From Micromonospora trifolii (lineage in GTDB: Bacteria; Actinomycetota; Actinomycetes; Mycobacteriales; Micromonosporaceae): a stretch of DNA of 64,000 nt. The position numbers and the translations under genes are program-made. The notes beneath the pieces are model-generated. The model saw only the letters and a program-made list of their open reading frames with translations, did not search any database and was not told the DNA's origin. This document shows positions 36,658-45,786 of this stretch, piece after piece (within the stretch, counting starts at the first letter, position 1; each line of letters starts with the position of its first letter). The stretch spans positions 62,001 to 126,000 of the forward strand of contig NZ_JAKKFD010000020.1 of NCBI RefSeq assembly GCF_022229005.1, in the 5' to 3' direction.

Positions 36658-36694
36658 ATCGGCGCCGGTCATTGTCACAATGACCGGCGCCGAT
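36658..36694. terminator. Perfect 18-bp palindrome after the anti-sigma gene
   Basis: Arms ATCGGCGCCGGTCATTGT (36658-36675) and ACAATGACCGGCGCCGAT (36677-36694) are exact complements around a single central C. It starts 13 bp after the anti-sigma stop. A strong hairpin terminator is likely, though its near-symmetrical DNA form would also suit a dimeric repressor. Confidence 0.75.
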
Positions 36695-36794
36695 CTGTCG
36701 TTACGCGAAGGGGCCCCTCGCGAGGGCGTACGCACGGCGGCCGGAAACGGTTCAATCAGTTTAAGTGAAATTGACCACTGTTACTACTTCAACC

Positions 36795-36822
36795 TTGACA
36801 GCCTGCCCGCCGTACCTATGGG
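36795..36822 (+). promoter_or_regulatory. Candidate promoter for the secreted-repeat lipoprotein
   Basis: TTGACA (36795-36800) and TATGGG (36817-36822) are 16 bases apart in a locally AT-rich patch, 27 bp upstream of the GTG start. A GGAAAC motif near 36743 could alternatively be a -35 for an ECF sigma factor such as the one just upstream. Confidence 0.45.
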
Positions 36823-36848
36823 TGAACTGTCAAGAATGAGGAGGGCAC

Positions 36849-37496
36849 GTGGCACAGATGAAGCGGACCGTCATCGTCGCGAGCGCGATGGTCGCACTAA
36901 CGGCCTGCGCTCCCGCGGGTTACGACGGGGCGAACTCGAGCGCGGCCGAGCCGGTCGCCGTCGCCGCGGCCGAGCCCACCGCGACGGTTGAACCTGAGGC
37001 CTCGGCGTCCCCGGAGGCGCCCGCCGCCGACGCCCCGCCCGCGGACGTCGACCTGACCGAGAAGCTGGTCGGCAAGAGCGTCGCCCGGATGGGCAAGGTG
37101 GTCACCGACCAGGACGGCTGGATCCTGTACCGCTTCGACAAGGACACCGCCGACCCGCCGTCGTCGAACTGCGTCGACAAGTGCGCCGAGGTGTGGCCCC
37201 CGGCACTGACCGACGGCAACCCGGAGCTCACCGGCGTCTCGGACGACAAGGTCGGCAGCGTGACCCGGCAGGACGGCACCCGTCAGCTCACCATCGCCGG
37301 CTGGCCGGTCTACCGCTACATCGGTGACAAGAAGCCCGGCCAGTGGAAGGGCCAGGCTGTCGGTGGCACCTGGTTCGTGGTCCAGCCGGACGGCAAGAAG
37401 AACCTGAGCTGCCTGCCCAAGGGCACGCCGAAGGCGGTCGCACCGCCGGCGGACAGCGGCTCGAACGACGCCGGCGGCTCGGGCTACTCGTACTGA
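36849..37496 (+). CDS. Secreted lipoprotein with SCP-like repeats (Lipoprotein_15 / PF03640 type)
   Basis: A 215-residue lipoprotein. The signal peptide ends in the lipobox LTAC (Cys20), then an Ala/Pro/Glu-rich linker (~25-70) and two copies of the repeat unit: KVVTDQDGWILYRFDKDT with CVDKCAEVWPPALTDG, and QLTIAGWPVYRYIGDKKPGQ with WFVVQPDGKK. This domain is common in actinobacterial envelope proteins; its function is unclear and redox roles have been suggested. GTG 36849 has GGAGG 4-5 bases upstream. It is next to an ECF sigma/anti-sigma operon and may be a target. Confidence 0.9.
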   Translation: MAQMKRTVIVASAMVALTACAPAGYDGANSSAAEPVAVAAAEPTATVEPEASASPEAPAADAPPADVDLTEKLVGKSVARMGKVVTDQDGWILYRFDKDTADPPSSNCVDKCAEVWPPALTDGNPELTGVSDDKVGSVTRQDGTRQLTIAGWPVYRYIGDKKPGQWKGQAVGGTWFVVQPDGKKNLSCLPKGTPKAVAPPADSGSNDAGGSGYSY

Positions 37497-37562
37497 GCCT
37501 GGTCGTCCACGAGGGCACGGTGGTCGGTCGTCGCCGGGGAGGGCGCGACCGGCCACCGTCGT

Positions 37563-37586
37563 GCTGAGCGGCCTTCGGGGCTCAGC
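37563..37586. terminator. Short hairpin between lipoprotein and membrane-protein genes
   Basis: GCTGAGC (37563-37569) pairs with GCTCAGC (37580-37586), with GCC/GGG continuing around a TTC turn. It lies 67 bp after the lipoprotein stop. Confidence 0.5.
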
Positions 37587-37706
37587 CGCATCAGCCGTTC
37601 CAACGGCAGCGCCCCCATTCGGCACCAGGAGGGCACCGCCCACCGCCCTCGTTCCGGTACTCTTCCGGCCGCTGCGGCTGCGCGGCGACACGGGAGGGAA
37701 CCAATC

Positions 37707-39764
37707 TTGACCACACTCATCGCCCTTCTCGTGGCCGTCGTGCCCGGGGCGCTGCTCGGCTTCGCCCTTCCACCGGGGCGGTACCGCTGGGTGGCCTGGG
37801 CGGCCGCCCCCGCCCTGACCCTCGGCCTGATCGCGCTGGCGATGGCCTGGCTGCCAGCGCTCGGGCTGCCCGACAGCGCCTCGGCGGCGCTCGTCGCGGA
37901 ACTGCTCCTGGCCGGCGCCGCTGTCGCGCTCTCCCGGCTGCTGCACCGGCGCAAGGCCGTTGACCAGCAGCCGACCGCCGAGCGCGACGCCGACGACACG
38001 AGCGACGACCACCGCCGCTCAAAGATGTCGCGCTTCCGGATCCGGCCGGTCCTGCCGCGCCGCGCGGACCTGATCGCCATCACCGTGCCGTCGGTGGTGA
38101 CCCTGGCGTACGGCTGGGCGATGGTGGGAAGACTCGCCGCCACTCCCGGCTGGGACGCCATGAACCACGGGTACATGGCGAGGCGCATTCTGGACACCAA
38201 CAGCGTCGACATTCCCTCGGTGTGCAGTTCGGGTTCGACCGACACGGTCGTCTCCTGCGAGTTCTATCCGCTGGCGGAGAACGTCGCCTGGGCGCAGGCA
38301 ACCCACCTGTCCGGCGGGTTGCTGAGCACGACGATGACCGCGTGGGCGATCGTCATCGGGCCGCTCGCCCTGGTCGCCGGCATCTACGCCGCCGTCCGGA
38401 TCCTCCGCGGAGGACCGGTGATCGCTGCCGCCGCCGCCACCGCTCCGGCCTTCCTGGGCCCAATGTGGACCTCACTGATCACCGGGCGGGTCAACGAGCA
38501 GACGGCTCCCTGTCTGGCCGGTGGGGTCGCCCTGCTGCTCGCACTATCCCTGCGCGGCCCACACCCGGTGCGGCTCGGCCTGCTGGCCGGCCTCGGGGGC
38601 GCCGGCATCGTGATGATGCACTCGTACGACGTCCTCTTCGTCGGCGTACTCGCGCTCGGTTTCCTCCTGGTGGTGCCGGGGGCCCTGACCTGGCGCCGCA
38701 GCGGGGCGGGCATCGGCGCGGCGGCCGTCGCGGGCCTCGTCCCGATCCTGCCCCTGGTCGGCGTCATCCTGGGCGCCGGCGGTGAGCGGATCACCGAGCC
38801 GCCCGACCTGCTCGGCCAGTGGGGCAAGGCGATCGAATACTGGGTCACCGATCCGCAACGCTACGTGCTGTGGGGCTTCCCGGGGCCGGGCAGCGATGCC
38901 CAGCTTGGCGGGTTGGCCGTTCAGGTCGGCGTCTGGATCGTCATCGCGTGCCTGCTCGCGTCTCCCCTGTCGCTGGTGCTGCCGCAGGTGCGCTGGGCCC
39001 GCCCGTGGCTGCTGGCCGGCGTCCTGTTCACGCTCCTGGGGATCTGGACCGTCGCGTCGGGCTCGTCGGCCGCACAGGCCCTGGCCGGCCTCTGGTACGG
39101 CGACGCCGAACGACCCCGTTCGATGATCTTCCCGGTGTACGGGGTGCTCACGGTGGCGGGCGCGACAGTCATCGGGTTGGGAGTCCAGTGGCTGCTCGTG
39201 CGGTTCGTCGCCCGTGCCGGGTCGCTGCGCGGATCCGCTGTCCCCACAGCGGTCGCGGCCTCGGTCGTGGTGGCGAGTCTGGCGTCGCTCGCCCTGGTGC
39301 CCGACACGTGGCGCCCGCTGCGCAAGACGATGGTGCAGCGCGCGCCGGTCGGGCCGGAGTACACCCGGACCTTCGAGTGGCTGGCCGAGCACACTCCGCC
39401 GGACAAGGTGGTGGCGTACGACAGGCACCGGCAGTTCATGTCCTGGGCCCACGCCGACTACGGCGTCCCGACGTTGTTCGGGATCCCGCCGCTGGAGAAG
39501 GTGGGCCGGGACAACTACACGGACCGGTGGCGGGCGTTCACCTGGCTGGTGAACCAGAAGGGGCCGAAGAACCAGGGCTGCACGGTTCGCCGGTTCGGTA
39601 TCGAGTACGTGGTGGTTGGCGGCCGTGACTACAAGGGTTGGCGGCCGAACTACGAGCAGAAGCGGCTCGACGACAGCAAACGGGTGACCCTGGTCCACCG
39701 GGAGGGCCACGTGCGGATCTACCAGGTCACCGATGCGGGGCGGGTCTGTTCGTCCGCGCAGTGA
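37707..39764 (+). CDS. Polytopic membrane protein, GT-C-like (DUF6541-type)
   Basis: A 685-residue protein with about 13-14 hydrophobic segments (two at residues ~5-80, the rest from ~105 to 540) and a C-terminal soluble domain of ~140 residues (YTRTFEWLAEHTPPDKVVAYD, GIEYVVVGGRDYKGWRPNYE). The first large periplasmic loop carries PGWDAMNHGYMARRIL, an Asp-containing motif typical of GT-C lipid-linked-sugar glycosyltransferases. The start is TTG 37707 with GGGAGG 9 bases upstream. It lies upstream of the Stealth genes, so assembly or export of the same cell-surface glycan is plausible. Confidence 0.75.
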   Translation: MTTLIALLVAVVPGALLGFALPPGRYRWVAWAAAPALTLGLIALAMAWLPALGLPDSASAALVAELLLAGAAVALSRLLHRRKAVDQQPTAERDADDTSDDHRRSKMSRFRIRPVLPRRADLIAITVPSVVTLAYGWAMVGRLAATPGWDAMNHGYMARRILDTNSVDIPSVCSSGSTDTVVSCEFYPLAENVAWAQATHLSGGLLSTTMTAWAIVIGPLALVAGIYAAVRILRGGPVIAAAAATAPAFLGPMWTSLITGRVNEQTAPCLAGGVALLLALSLRGPHPVRLGLLAGLGGAGIVMMHSYDVLFVGVLALGFLLVVPGALTWRRSGAGIGAAAVAGLVPILPLVGVILGAGGERITEPPDLLGQWGKAIEYWVTDPQRYVLWGFPGPGSDAQLGGLAVQVGVWIVIACLLASPLSLVLPQVRWARPWLLAGVLFTLLGIWTVASGSSAAQALAGLWYGDAERPRSMIFPVYGVLTVAGATVIGLGVQWLLVRFVARAGSLRGSAVPTAVAASVVVASLASLALVPDTWRPLRKTMVQRAPVGPEYTRTFEWLAEHTPPDKVVAYDRHRQFMSWAHADYGVPTLFGIPPLEKVGRDNYTDRWRAFTWLVNQKGPKNQGCTVRRFGIEYVVVGGRDYKGWRPNYEQKRLDDSKRVTLVHREGHVRIYQVTDAGRVCSSAQ

Positions 39765-40109
39765 CGTGTCGCCGTCGGCACCGACGGTACGACGTGAATG
39801 GCAAATGCACCATTTGTCAGATGTAATCCGAACGGACAGTTACCCCGAGGTGAGGAGAGGGTGTTCCGGCGGAGATCGCACTGGTACCTTTCCGCTGCGC
39901 GACCGGCGGGGTGAGGCGGCCGCCCATGCGGCATGCCCGCACAGGCGGTGGGACGACGCCGACCGCTCGCCGGTCGACGACAGGAAACGGGGGCAAGGCG
40001 TGGAACGCAGGGTGATCGTTGCCCTTCCGCGGTCGGAACGGAGTGGCCCGGCCAGCCCGCGCCGCCGGACCGCGAGTGACGCACGTACGCGTCGGAACGG
40101 CGGTCGAGC
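39765..40109. other. Intergenic region upstream of the first Stealth gene
   Basis: These 345 bp hold no convincing gene. A relatively AT-rich patch at 39795-39845 contains a CAAATG/CATTTG hairpin (39802-39807 and 39811-39816), a TGTAAT -10-like hexamer (39823-39828) and the 12-mer CCGAACGGACAG (39828-39839), which recurs upstream of the third Stealth gene at 48007-47996. I take this as the promoter region of the Stealth operon. Confidence 0.45.
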
Positions 40110-41921
40110 ATGATGCTGCGCCCTCACCGGGTGGTGCCGAAGGCGTACCGGGACAAGCTCATCCAGCTCGTGCCGCCTCAGCGGCAGCTCTGGCTCGTCC
40201 GTCGGCTGACCCAGGTCACCGCCGCCCGCCGATCCCGGACCGCGCCCGGTGAGGTGCGTCAGGTCCGGGATGTCGACGGCCACCGCGTGCAGGCCCGGGT
40301 CGTGGAGGAGGCGACGCCGCTGGCCCTCCGGCAGCGCAACCTGGACCTGGTCACCCGGGCGCTCGACAAGGCCGGGATCGACGGTTTCCACGTGCGGCAC
40401 GCCGACGACCTGCGCAGCGCGATCGCCGTGCCGCGCAAGCACCGGGTGAAGGTGCTCAAGGTGCTCGCCCGGGCCACGTCGACCGACGGGGTCACCCTGC
40501 GTTTCGTCGACTCCGGCCGCCGCGAGGTCAGCGCCAGCCACCGTGACGCCATCGCACAGGTCTTCCACGCGGTCACCGACCCCTTCGGTCACACGGTCCT
40601 CGGCAGCGCCTTCGCCTGCGAGGTCGAGTTCTGGCGTACGGTCTCGCCGCAGGAGAAGCCCGAGGCGGACCTCGTAGCACCGCGCGGCAACCAGGTCGCC
40701 ACCGCCGTACCGGAGACGGGCGAGACGATCCGCGTCCCGGCGTCCCAGCTCAGCCGCTTCGTGCCGGCCGGTGGGCCGGCCACCTACCGCACCCGTTCCG
40801 AGTTCGCCGGCCTGGGCCACGAGCACATCACCTTCCCGATCGACCTCGTCTACACCTGGGTCGACGGTGACGACAGCGACTGGCAGGCCCGGAAGAACGC
40901 GGCCCTGCGCGAGCACGGGCAGGCCGAGATCAATCTGGTCGGCGCACACTCCTCCCGCTACGCCAGCCGCGACGAGCTGCGGTATTCACTGCGCTCCGTG
41001 GTGTCGTTCGCGCCGTGGGTCCGGCAGATCTACCTGGTGACCGACGACCAGGTCCCGCCGTGGCTGGACGTCGAGCACCCGACGGTGCGGGTCGTGCGCC
41101 ACCGCGAGATCTTCGGTGACACCGGCCAGCTGCCGACCTTCAATTCGCACGCCATCGAGTCCCGGTTGCACCTCATCCCGGGCCTCAGCGAGCACTTCAT
41201 CTACGTCAACGACGACATGTTCTTCGGGCGCCCGCTGCTCCCGACCACGTTCTTCCACGCCAACGGCATCGCGAAGTTCTTCCCGTCGCCGGCCCAGTTG
41301 GACGTCGGCCCGGCGACCGTCTACGACGCACCGGTGACCGCGGCCGGCAAGAACAACCGCCGGCACATCGAGGAACGGTTCGGACGCACCATCACGCAGA
41401 AGATGCGGCACGTCCCCTACCCGCTGCGCAGAAGCGTGCTGGAGGACATCGAGCGGCACCTGCCGGCCGAGGTGGTGGGCACCGCCGGGCATCAGTTCCG
41501 GCACCCGAAAGATCTCTCCATCCCATCCTCGTTGCAGCACTACTGGTCGTTCTTCTCCGGTCAGGCGGTGCCCGGGTCGATCCGCTACACGTACGCCGAC
41601 CTGGCCGAACCGTCCACCCCGGTGAAGCTGGCCAACCTGCTGGCCCGGCGACACTGTGACGTGTTCTGCCTCAACGACACCGACTCGGGCGAAGTCCTCC
41701 TCTCCGAGCAGCTCGCCATGCTGACCGACTTCCTCTCGGCGTACTTCCCGTTCCGGGCGCCGTTCGAGCTCCCGGCCGAGGTCGAGGCGGAGCGGGCGAG
41801 GATGACGGCGACGGCGCGGGCCGCGACGTACCTTCCGGAGGCCGCAGCGGTCACCGGTGAGCAGGCCCTCACGACGGGTGGGGTCGACGGGACGACCGAC
41901 GAACCCGAGTGGGTCCGATGA
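40110..41921 (+). CDS. Stealth-family capsular polysaccharide phosphotransferase (copy 1)
   Basis: A 603-residue protein that should transfer a hexose-1-phosphate to a cell-surface glycan, as known for Stealth enzymes such as SacB. Residues ~65-215 form an N-terminal module (LALRQRNLDLVTRALDKAG, ending FACEVEFW). CR1 begins near residue 241 (FPIDLVYTWVDGDD), CR2 contains RDELRYSLRSVVSFAPWVRQ, LPTFNSHAIESRLHLI and HFIYVNDDMFFGRPLLP, CR3 HVPYPLRRSVLEDIE, and CR4 CDVFCLNDTDSGEVL. ATG 40110 is followed at once by a second ATG; the ribosome-binding site is weak. Its stop overlaps the next gene (ATGA). Confidence 0.92.
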   Translation: MMLRPHRVVPKAYRDKLIQLVPPQRQLWLVRRLTQVTAARRSRTAPGEVRQVRDVDGHRVQARVVEEATPLALRQRNLDLVTRALDKAGIDGFHVRHADDLRSAIAVPRKHRVKVLKVLARATSTDGVTLRFVDSGRREVSASHRDAIAQVFHAVTDPFGHTVLGSAFACEVEFWRTVSPQEKPEADLVAPRGNQVATAVPETGETIRVPASQLSRFVPAGGPATYRTRSEFAGLGHEHITFPIDLVYTWVDGDDSDWQARKNAALREHGQAEINLVGAHSSRYASRDELRYSLRSVVSFAPWVRQIYLVTDDQVPPWLDVEHPTVRVVRHREIFGDTGQLPTFNSHAIESRLHLIPGLSEHFIYVNDDMFFGRPLLPTTFFHANGIAKFFPSPAQLDVGPATVYDAPVTAAGKNNRRHIEERFGRTITQKMRHVPYPLRRSVLEDIERHLPAEVVGTAGHQFRHPKDLSIPSSLQHYWSFFSGQAVPGSIRYTYADLAEPSTPVKLANLLARRHCDVFCLNDTDSGEVLLSEQLAMLTDFLSAYFPFRAPFELPAEVEAERARMTATARAATYLPEAAAVTGEQALTTGGVDGTTDEPEWVR

Positions 41922-42904
41922 ACCCGGCCGACCGGATCGCGCAGCCCCGCCTGCTTCAGGCGATGCACGGTGCCCGCCGTCGCGCCGGTCTGGTCACCGA
42001 CCGGCTCGTCGAGCGGGTCACCCGCCTGCGGCACGACCCGGTGGCGGGGCTGCCGCCGGCCGACTGCGACTTCTTCGCCGTCCTCGACGGGCGCACGCTG
42101 CACGTGCACGTGGTGCTGCCGGCCGACACCGCACCGACCGACCGGGCCGCGATCTTCTTCGTCCGCGACGGCGAAACGCTCCGCTGCCCGGCGAGGGTCC
42201 GGCGGGAGGCCGGCCGGCTCGCCGTGGAGGCGGTGGCCCGTCTCGGTGACTCCACCGACGAGATCGCGCTGGGCAAAGGCACCTGGTCGGTGGGGCTCGC
42301 TGTGGACGCCGGCCCGGCGGGTGAACGTCGCTTCTCCCTGACGGTCGAGGAGACCCCGGATCGGGACGGACCGACGGTGGGCAACCCGCCGCACCCGGTG
42401 TCCGGCTGGTCGTACCGGCCGGGTCGCAGCGGCGACGGGCTCGCACAGCTCACCGTCACCGGCGCGCGCGCCAGGGCCGAGGTGGTCCAGCTCGCGACCG
42501 GCCACGCCGAGGCCCGGATCCGGGCCCGGTTCATCGGCGTACGGGCGCAGGACGCTTCGGCGATCGTCTTCACGCCGCGGGGCGGTGGCACCGACGTGGT
42601 CGTGCCCATCGCGCCGGTGGGCGACGACTTCGAGTTCGTCGTACCCCTCGCCGACCTGGCACCGGACCAGCTGGGCGAGGAGGTCATCTGGGAAGCGTGG
42701 GTGCGCACCTCCGCCACCCGGATGGTCCGGCTCGGCCGGTTCCTGCACGACCTCACCGACCCGCGTACGGTCCTCCGCGTCAGCCGGGCCGTTCTGCCGC
42801 TCGACGGCGACCAGTTCGCTGGTTACCGCCCGTACTACACCCCAGCCGGCAATTTGGCGGTGGCCTGCCTCCGCTTCACACGTTTCACGGGGACCCCTAG
42901 TTGA
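41918..42904 (+). CDS. Uncharacterised beta-rich protein of the Stealth operon
   Basis: About 328 residues with alternating short strands and no catalytic motif I recognise. Two similar halves are suggested: CDFFAVLDGRTLHVHVVLPAD with AIFFVRDGETLRCPARVR, and VVQLATGHAEARIRARFIGV with SAIVFTPRGGGTDVVVPIAP. Both read like tandem immunoglobulin- or CBM-type beta domains. There is no signal peptide. The start ATG lies inside the stop of Stealth copy 1 and the next gene's TTG lies inside this gene's stop, so it is translated as the middle member of a three-gene coupled unit. A role in glycan binding or scaffolding the transferases is inference. Confidence 0.7.
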   Translation: MNPADRIAQPRLLQAMHGARRRAGLVTDRLVERVTRLRHDPVAGLPPADCDFFAVLDGRTLHVHVVLPADTAPTDRAAIFFVRDGETLRCPARVRREAGRLAVEAVARLGDSTDEIALGKGTWSVGLAVDAGPAGERRFSLTVEETPDRDGPTVGNPPHPVSGWSYRPGRSGDGLAQLTVTGARARAEVVQLATGHAEARIRARFIGVRAQDASAIVFTPRGGGTDVVVPIAPVGDDFEFVVPLADLAPDQLGEEVIWEAWVRTSATRMVRLGRFLHDLTDPRTVLRVSRAVLPLDGDQFAGYRPYYTPAGNLAVACLRFTRFTGTPS

Positions 42905-45738
42905 AGATCACCTTCCTCCTGCTGACCGCCGATGCCATGGGCGGCACGGAGCGCGCCATCCTGACGCAGGCCGACCACCTCGCGCGACGTCACACAGTCG
43001 AAGTGATCAGCGTCTACCGCACCAGCGTCGAGGGCTTCTTCCAGGCCGACGAGCGGGTACGGATGCGCTATCTCGTCGACCTGACCGGCCCGGCCCCGCG
43101 GCCGATGCGCCCGACGAACGTCGACGACGAGGCGTACGCGGCGCTGTACCGCAGTCCGAGCCGGTTGATGCCGGCCCGGTGGGAGAAGCAGGGCAGCCGC
43201 CTGGCCGACCTGGAGATCGACCGGGCGCTGCGGTCGCTCGACACCGACGTGCTCGTCTCCTCCTCGCCGGCGCTGATGGCCATGGCCACCACACTGGCAC
43301 CGCCCTCCGTGGTCACCGTGCACCAGGAGCACCGGCCGTCGCAGTTGCGGGGCGGAACCGGCGAGCCGCTGTTCCAGTTCGCCCCGCGACTGGACGCGCT
43401 GGTGGTGCTGACCGACCGCACCCGGGACTGGTTCGTTGACACCTTCGCCTCGTCCTGTCCCCGGATCGAGGTCATCCAGAACAGCATCCCTGACGGGTTC
43501 CGTCCTCGGTCCACGCTCCGCAACCCGGTGGTGAGCGTGGCGGGCCGGATGGTGCCGGAGAAGCGCATCGACCACGCCATCCGCGCCTTCCGCACAGTCG
43601 CCGACTCGTACCCGGAGTGGACGCTGCGGATCTTCGGCGACGGCCCGCTGCTCGGGGAGATGCGCGGCCTCGCCGCCGACCTCGGCCTGAGCGACAACGT
43701 GCAGGTGCTCGGACCAACCAACCGGATGGTCGAGGAGTGGTCGAAGACCAGCATCGCGCTGCTCTCCTCACGCGACGGTGAGGCACTGCCGTTGGTGCTG
43801 CTGGAGGCGTTCGCGGCCGGCGTGCCGGCGGTGGCGTACGACATCCAGACCGGTCCGGCCGAGATCATCACCCACGGCGCGAATGGCTTCCTGGTCAGCT
43901 CGGGCGACATCGACGGTCTGGCCGACGCGATGATGAAGCTCATCGCGGATGACCAGCTGCGGCAGGACTTCGGTGACAGTGCCCTGCGCGCCGCCGAGGA
44001 CTACCGCATCGATCCGATCATGCACCGCTGGGAGCAGCTCTACGCGGACCTGATCGCGGGGCGGGCCGAGGGCGAGCAGGCGCGTGCCGACCGGCTCGCG
44101 GCATGGATCGGGCGCACCGGCGGAGCCGGCTTCGCTCCCGCCGCTCCCCGTCCCGCTCATGTCACGAGCGGTTTGGACGTGGCGACCGTCGAGGAGCGCA
44201 TCCAGGAGGCCGTCGCGGGGCTGGTCCGCTCCGGCGGTCGCCTCAGCGTCGTCCGGGACGACCTGACACCCGCCGACGCCGCCCACGAGAACTTCACAGC
44301 GGTGACCGATCTCCTCTGGCGCCATGGCATCTCCTACTGGGTGGCGCGCGACCACGGCGTCCGATACCGGATCGTGGTCGCCCCGGAGCATCGCGACGCG
44401 GTCTTCGCCGCCTTCGCGCAGGAGTTCTCCGCCGCGCCCTTCTACGCCGAGACCCTCACCACGGGGGCCAAGGTCACGGCCGTGACCCTCGCCGCGTGCC
44501 TCACCAGCGAGAGTCAGGCTGCCGAGGCCATCGGCCTGCGGCTGTTCCGTCCGGTGGTGTCGTCGTCGCGGACCCTCCGGTACGGGCCCGCGCTCGGCTG
44601 TGACGTCGAGTTCTGGACCCCGTCCCAGGACGGCTCGGCGCTGGTCGCCACTCGTCCCACACTGATCGGCCCCAGCGTCCCGGTGGCGGCCATGACACCG
44701 GCCACCCTGACCGTGCGGGGTCGGGAGCATCCCACCATCGAGCCCTTCACCCACCGACTCGTATCCGATCTGGACTTCCCGGTCGACGTCGTCTACACCT
44801 GGGTGGACGGCGACGACCCGCAGTGGCGCGCGGCCAAGGACCGGGTCCTCGCGGAGCTGGGGCGCGAGCCACTCGCCGCGGCGGACGGATCCGCTCGTTT
44901 CCGGGACCGCGACGAGCTGCGTTACTCGCTGCGCTCCATCGACATGTACGCACCGTGGGTCCGCAACATCTACGTGGTGACGGCGGGGCAGACCCCGACC
45001 TGGCTCGACACCGACCACCCCCGGGTCACCGTCGTCGACCACCGCGAGCTGTTCGGTGGACGCGGCACCCTGCCGACGTTCAACTCACACGCCATCGAGT
45101 CGCAACTGCACCACATCGAGGGCCTCGCCGAGCACTTCATCTACTTCAACGACGACTTCTTCCTGGGCCGCCCGATCCGGCAGACGCTGTTCTTCGACCC
45201 GACCGGCCTGGCGAAGTTCTTCCTGTCGCCGACGCCGATTCCGATGCTCGACGTCGCGGCGGAGGACGACTACAACTTCAGCGCGGCCAAGAACAACCGC
45301 CAGCTGATCCGGAGCGCGTTCGGTCGTACGCTGACCCATGGCCTGCTGCACGCGCCGTACGCGATGACCCGCAGCGTCGCCAACGACCTGGATCGGCAGT
45401 TCGCCGACGACGTGAAGCTCACCGCCACGTCCCAGCTACGGTCCCACTCGGACGTCTCGGTCGCGTCCTCGCTGCACCACTACGTCGGCTACCTCACCGG
45501 GCGGTCCGTGCCGGGCAGCATCCGGATGAGCTACGTCAACACCGGCGAGCCGTCGGAGCACCCGCAGCTGACCCAGATCATGACGACCCGGAGCTACGAC
45601 TCCTTCTGCCTGAACGACACTCACCACGGTCACCTCGACGCGGCGGAGCAGGGCCGGATCGTCATGACCTTCCTCGAGAGCTACTTCCCCGTGGCCAGTC
45701 AGTTCGAGCGAGGCAGCATCCGTAACCGCGCCCGCTGA
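42901..45738 (+). CDS. GT4 glycosyltransferase - Stealth phosphotransferase fusion
   Basis: A 945-residue bifunctional protein. Residues 1-~375 are a GT-B glycosyltransferase of family 4: MKITFLLLTADAMGGTERA, then VAGRMVPEKRIDHAIRAFR, LRIFGDGPLLGEMRGLAADL and the nucleotide-sugar motif SSRDGEALPLVLLEAFAAG. After a ~45-residue linker comes the Stealth N-terminal module (~425-600, ending GCDVEFW) and CR1 near residue 626 (FPVDVVYTWVDGDDPQW), CR2 with LPTFNSHAIESQLHHIEGLAEH, CR3 HAPYAMTRSVANDL and CR4 YDSFCLNDTHHG. The start is TTG, overlapping the previous stop. One enzyme could thus both glycosylate and phospho-glycosylate a capsule-like polymer. Confidence 0.9.
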   Translation: MKITFLLLTADAMGGTERAILTQADHLARRHTVEVISVYRTSVEGFFQADERVRMRYLVDLTGPAPRPMRPTNVDDEAYAALYRSPSRLMPARWEKQGSRLADLEIDRALRSLDTDVLVSSSPALMAMATTLAPPSVVTVHQEHRPSQLRGGTGEPLFQFAPRLDALVVLTDRTRDWFVDTFASSCPRIEVIQNSIPDGFRPRSTLRNPVVSVAGRMVPEKRIDHAIRAFRTVADSYPEWTLRIFGDGPLLGEMRGLAADLGLSDNVQVLGPTNRMVEEWSKTSIALLSSRDGEALPLVLLEAFAAGVPAVAYDIQTGPAEIITHGANGFLVSSGDIDGLADAMMKLIADDQLRQDFGDSALRAAEDYRIDPIMHRWEQLYADLIAGRAEGEQARADRLAAWIGRTGGAGFAPAAPRPAHVTSGLDVATVEERIQEAVAGLVRSGGRLSVVRDDLTPADAAHENFTAVTDLLWRHGISYWVARDHGVRYRIVVAPEHRDAVFAAFAQEFSAAPFYAETLTTGAKVTAVTLAACLTSESQAAEAIGLRLFRPVVSSSRTLRYGPALGCDVEFWTPSQDGSALVATRPTLIGPSVPVAAMTPATLTVRGREHPTIEPFTHRLVSDLDFPVDVVYTWVDGDDPQWRAAKDRVLAELGREPLAAADGSARFRDRDELRYSLRSIDMYAPWVRNIYVVTAGQTPTWLDTDHPRVTVVDHRELFGGRGTLPTFNSHAIESQLHHIEGLAEHFIYFNDDFFLGRPIRQTLFFDPTGLAKFFLSPTPIPMLDVAAEDDYNFSAAKNNRQLIRSAFGRTLTHGLLHAPYAMTRSVANDLDRQFADDVKLTATSQLRSHSDVSVASSLHHYVGYLTGRSVPGSIRMSYVNTGEPSEHPQLTQIMTTRSYDSFCLNDTHHGHLDAAEQGRIVMTFLESYFPVASQFERGSIRNRAR

Positions 45739-45748
45739 GCGGAGCCCT

Positions 45749-45779
45749 GTCGAGGTTCCCGCCGAGCGGGAACCTCGAC
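45749..45779. terminator. Perfect 14-bp hairpin between convergent Stealth genes
   Basis: GTCGAGGTTCCCGC (45749-45762) and GCGGGAACCTCGAC (45766-45779) form a perfect stem with a CGA loop, followed by TTCGGG. It lies between converging stops at 45738 and 45787. Confidence 0.8.
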
Positions 45780-45786
45780 TTCGGGT

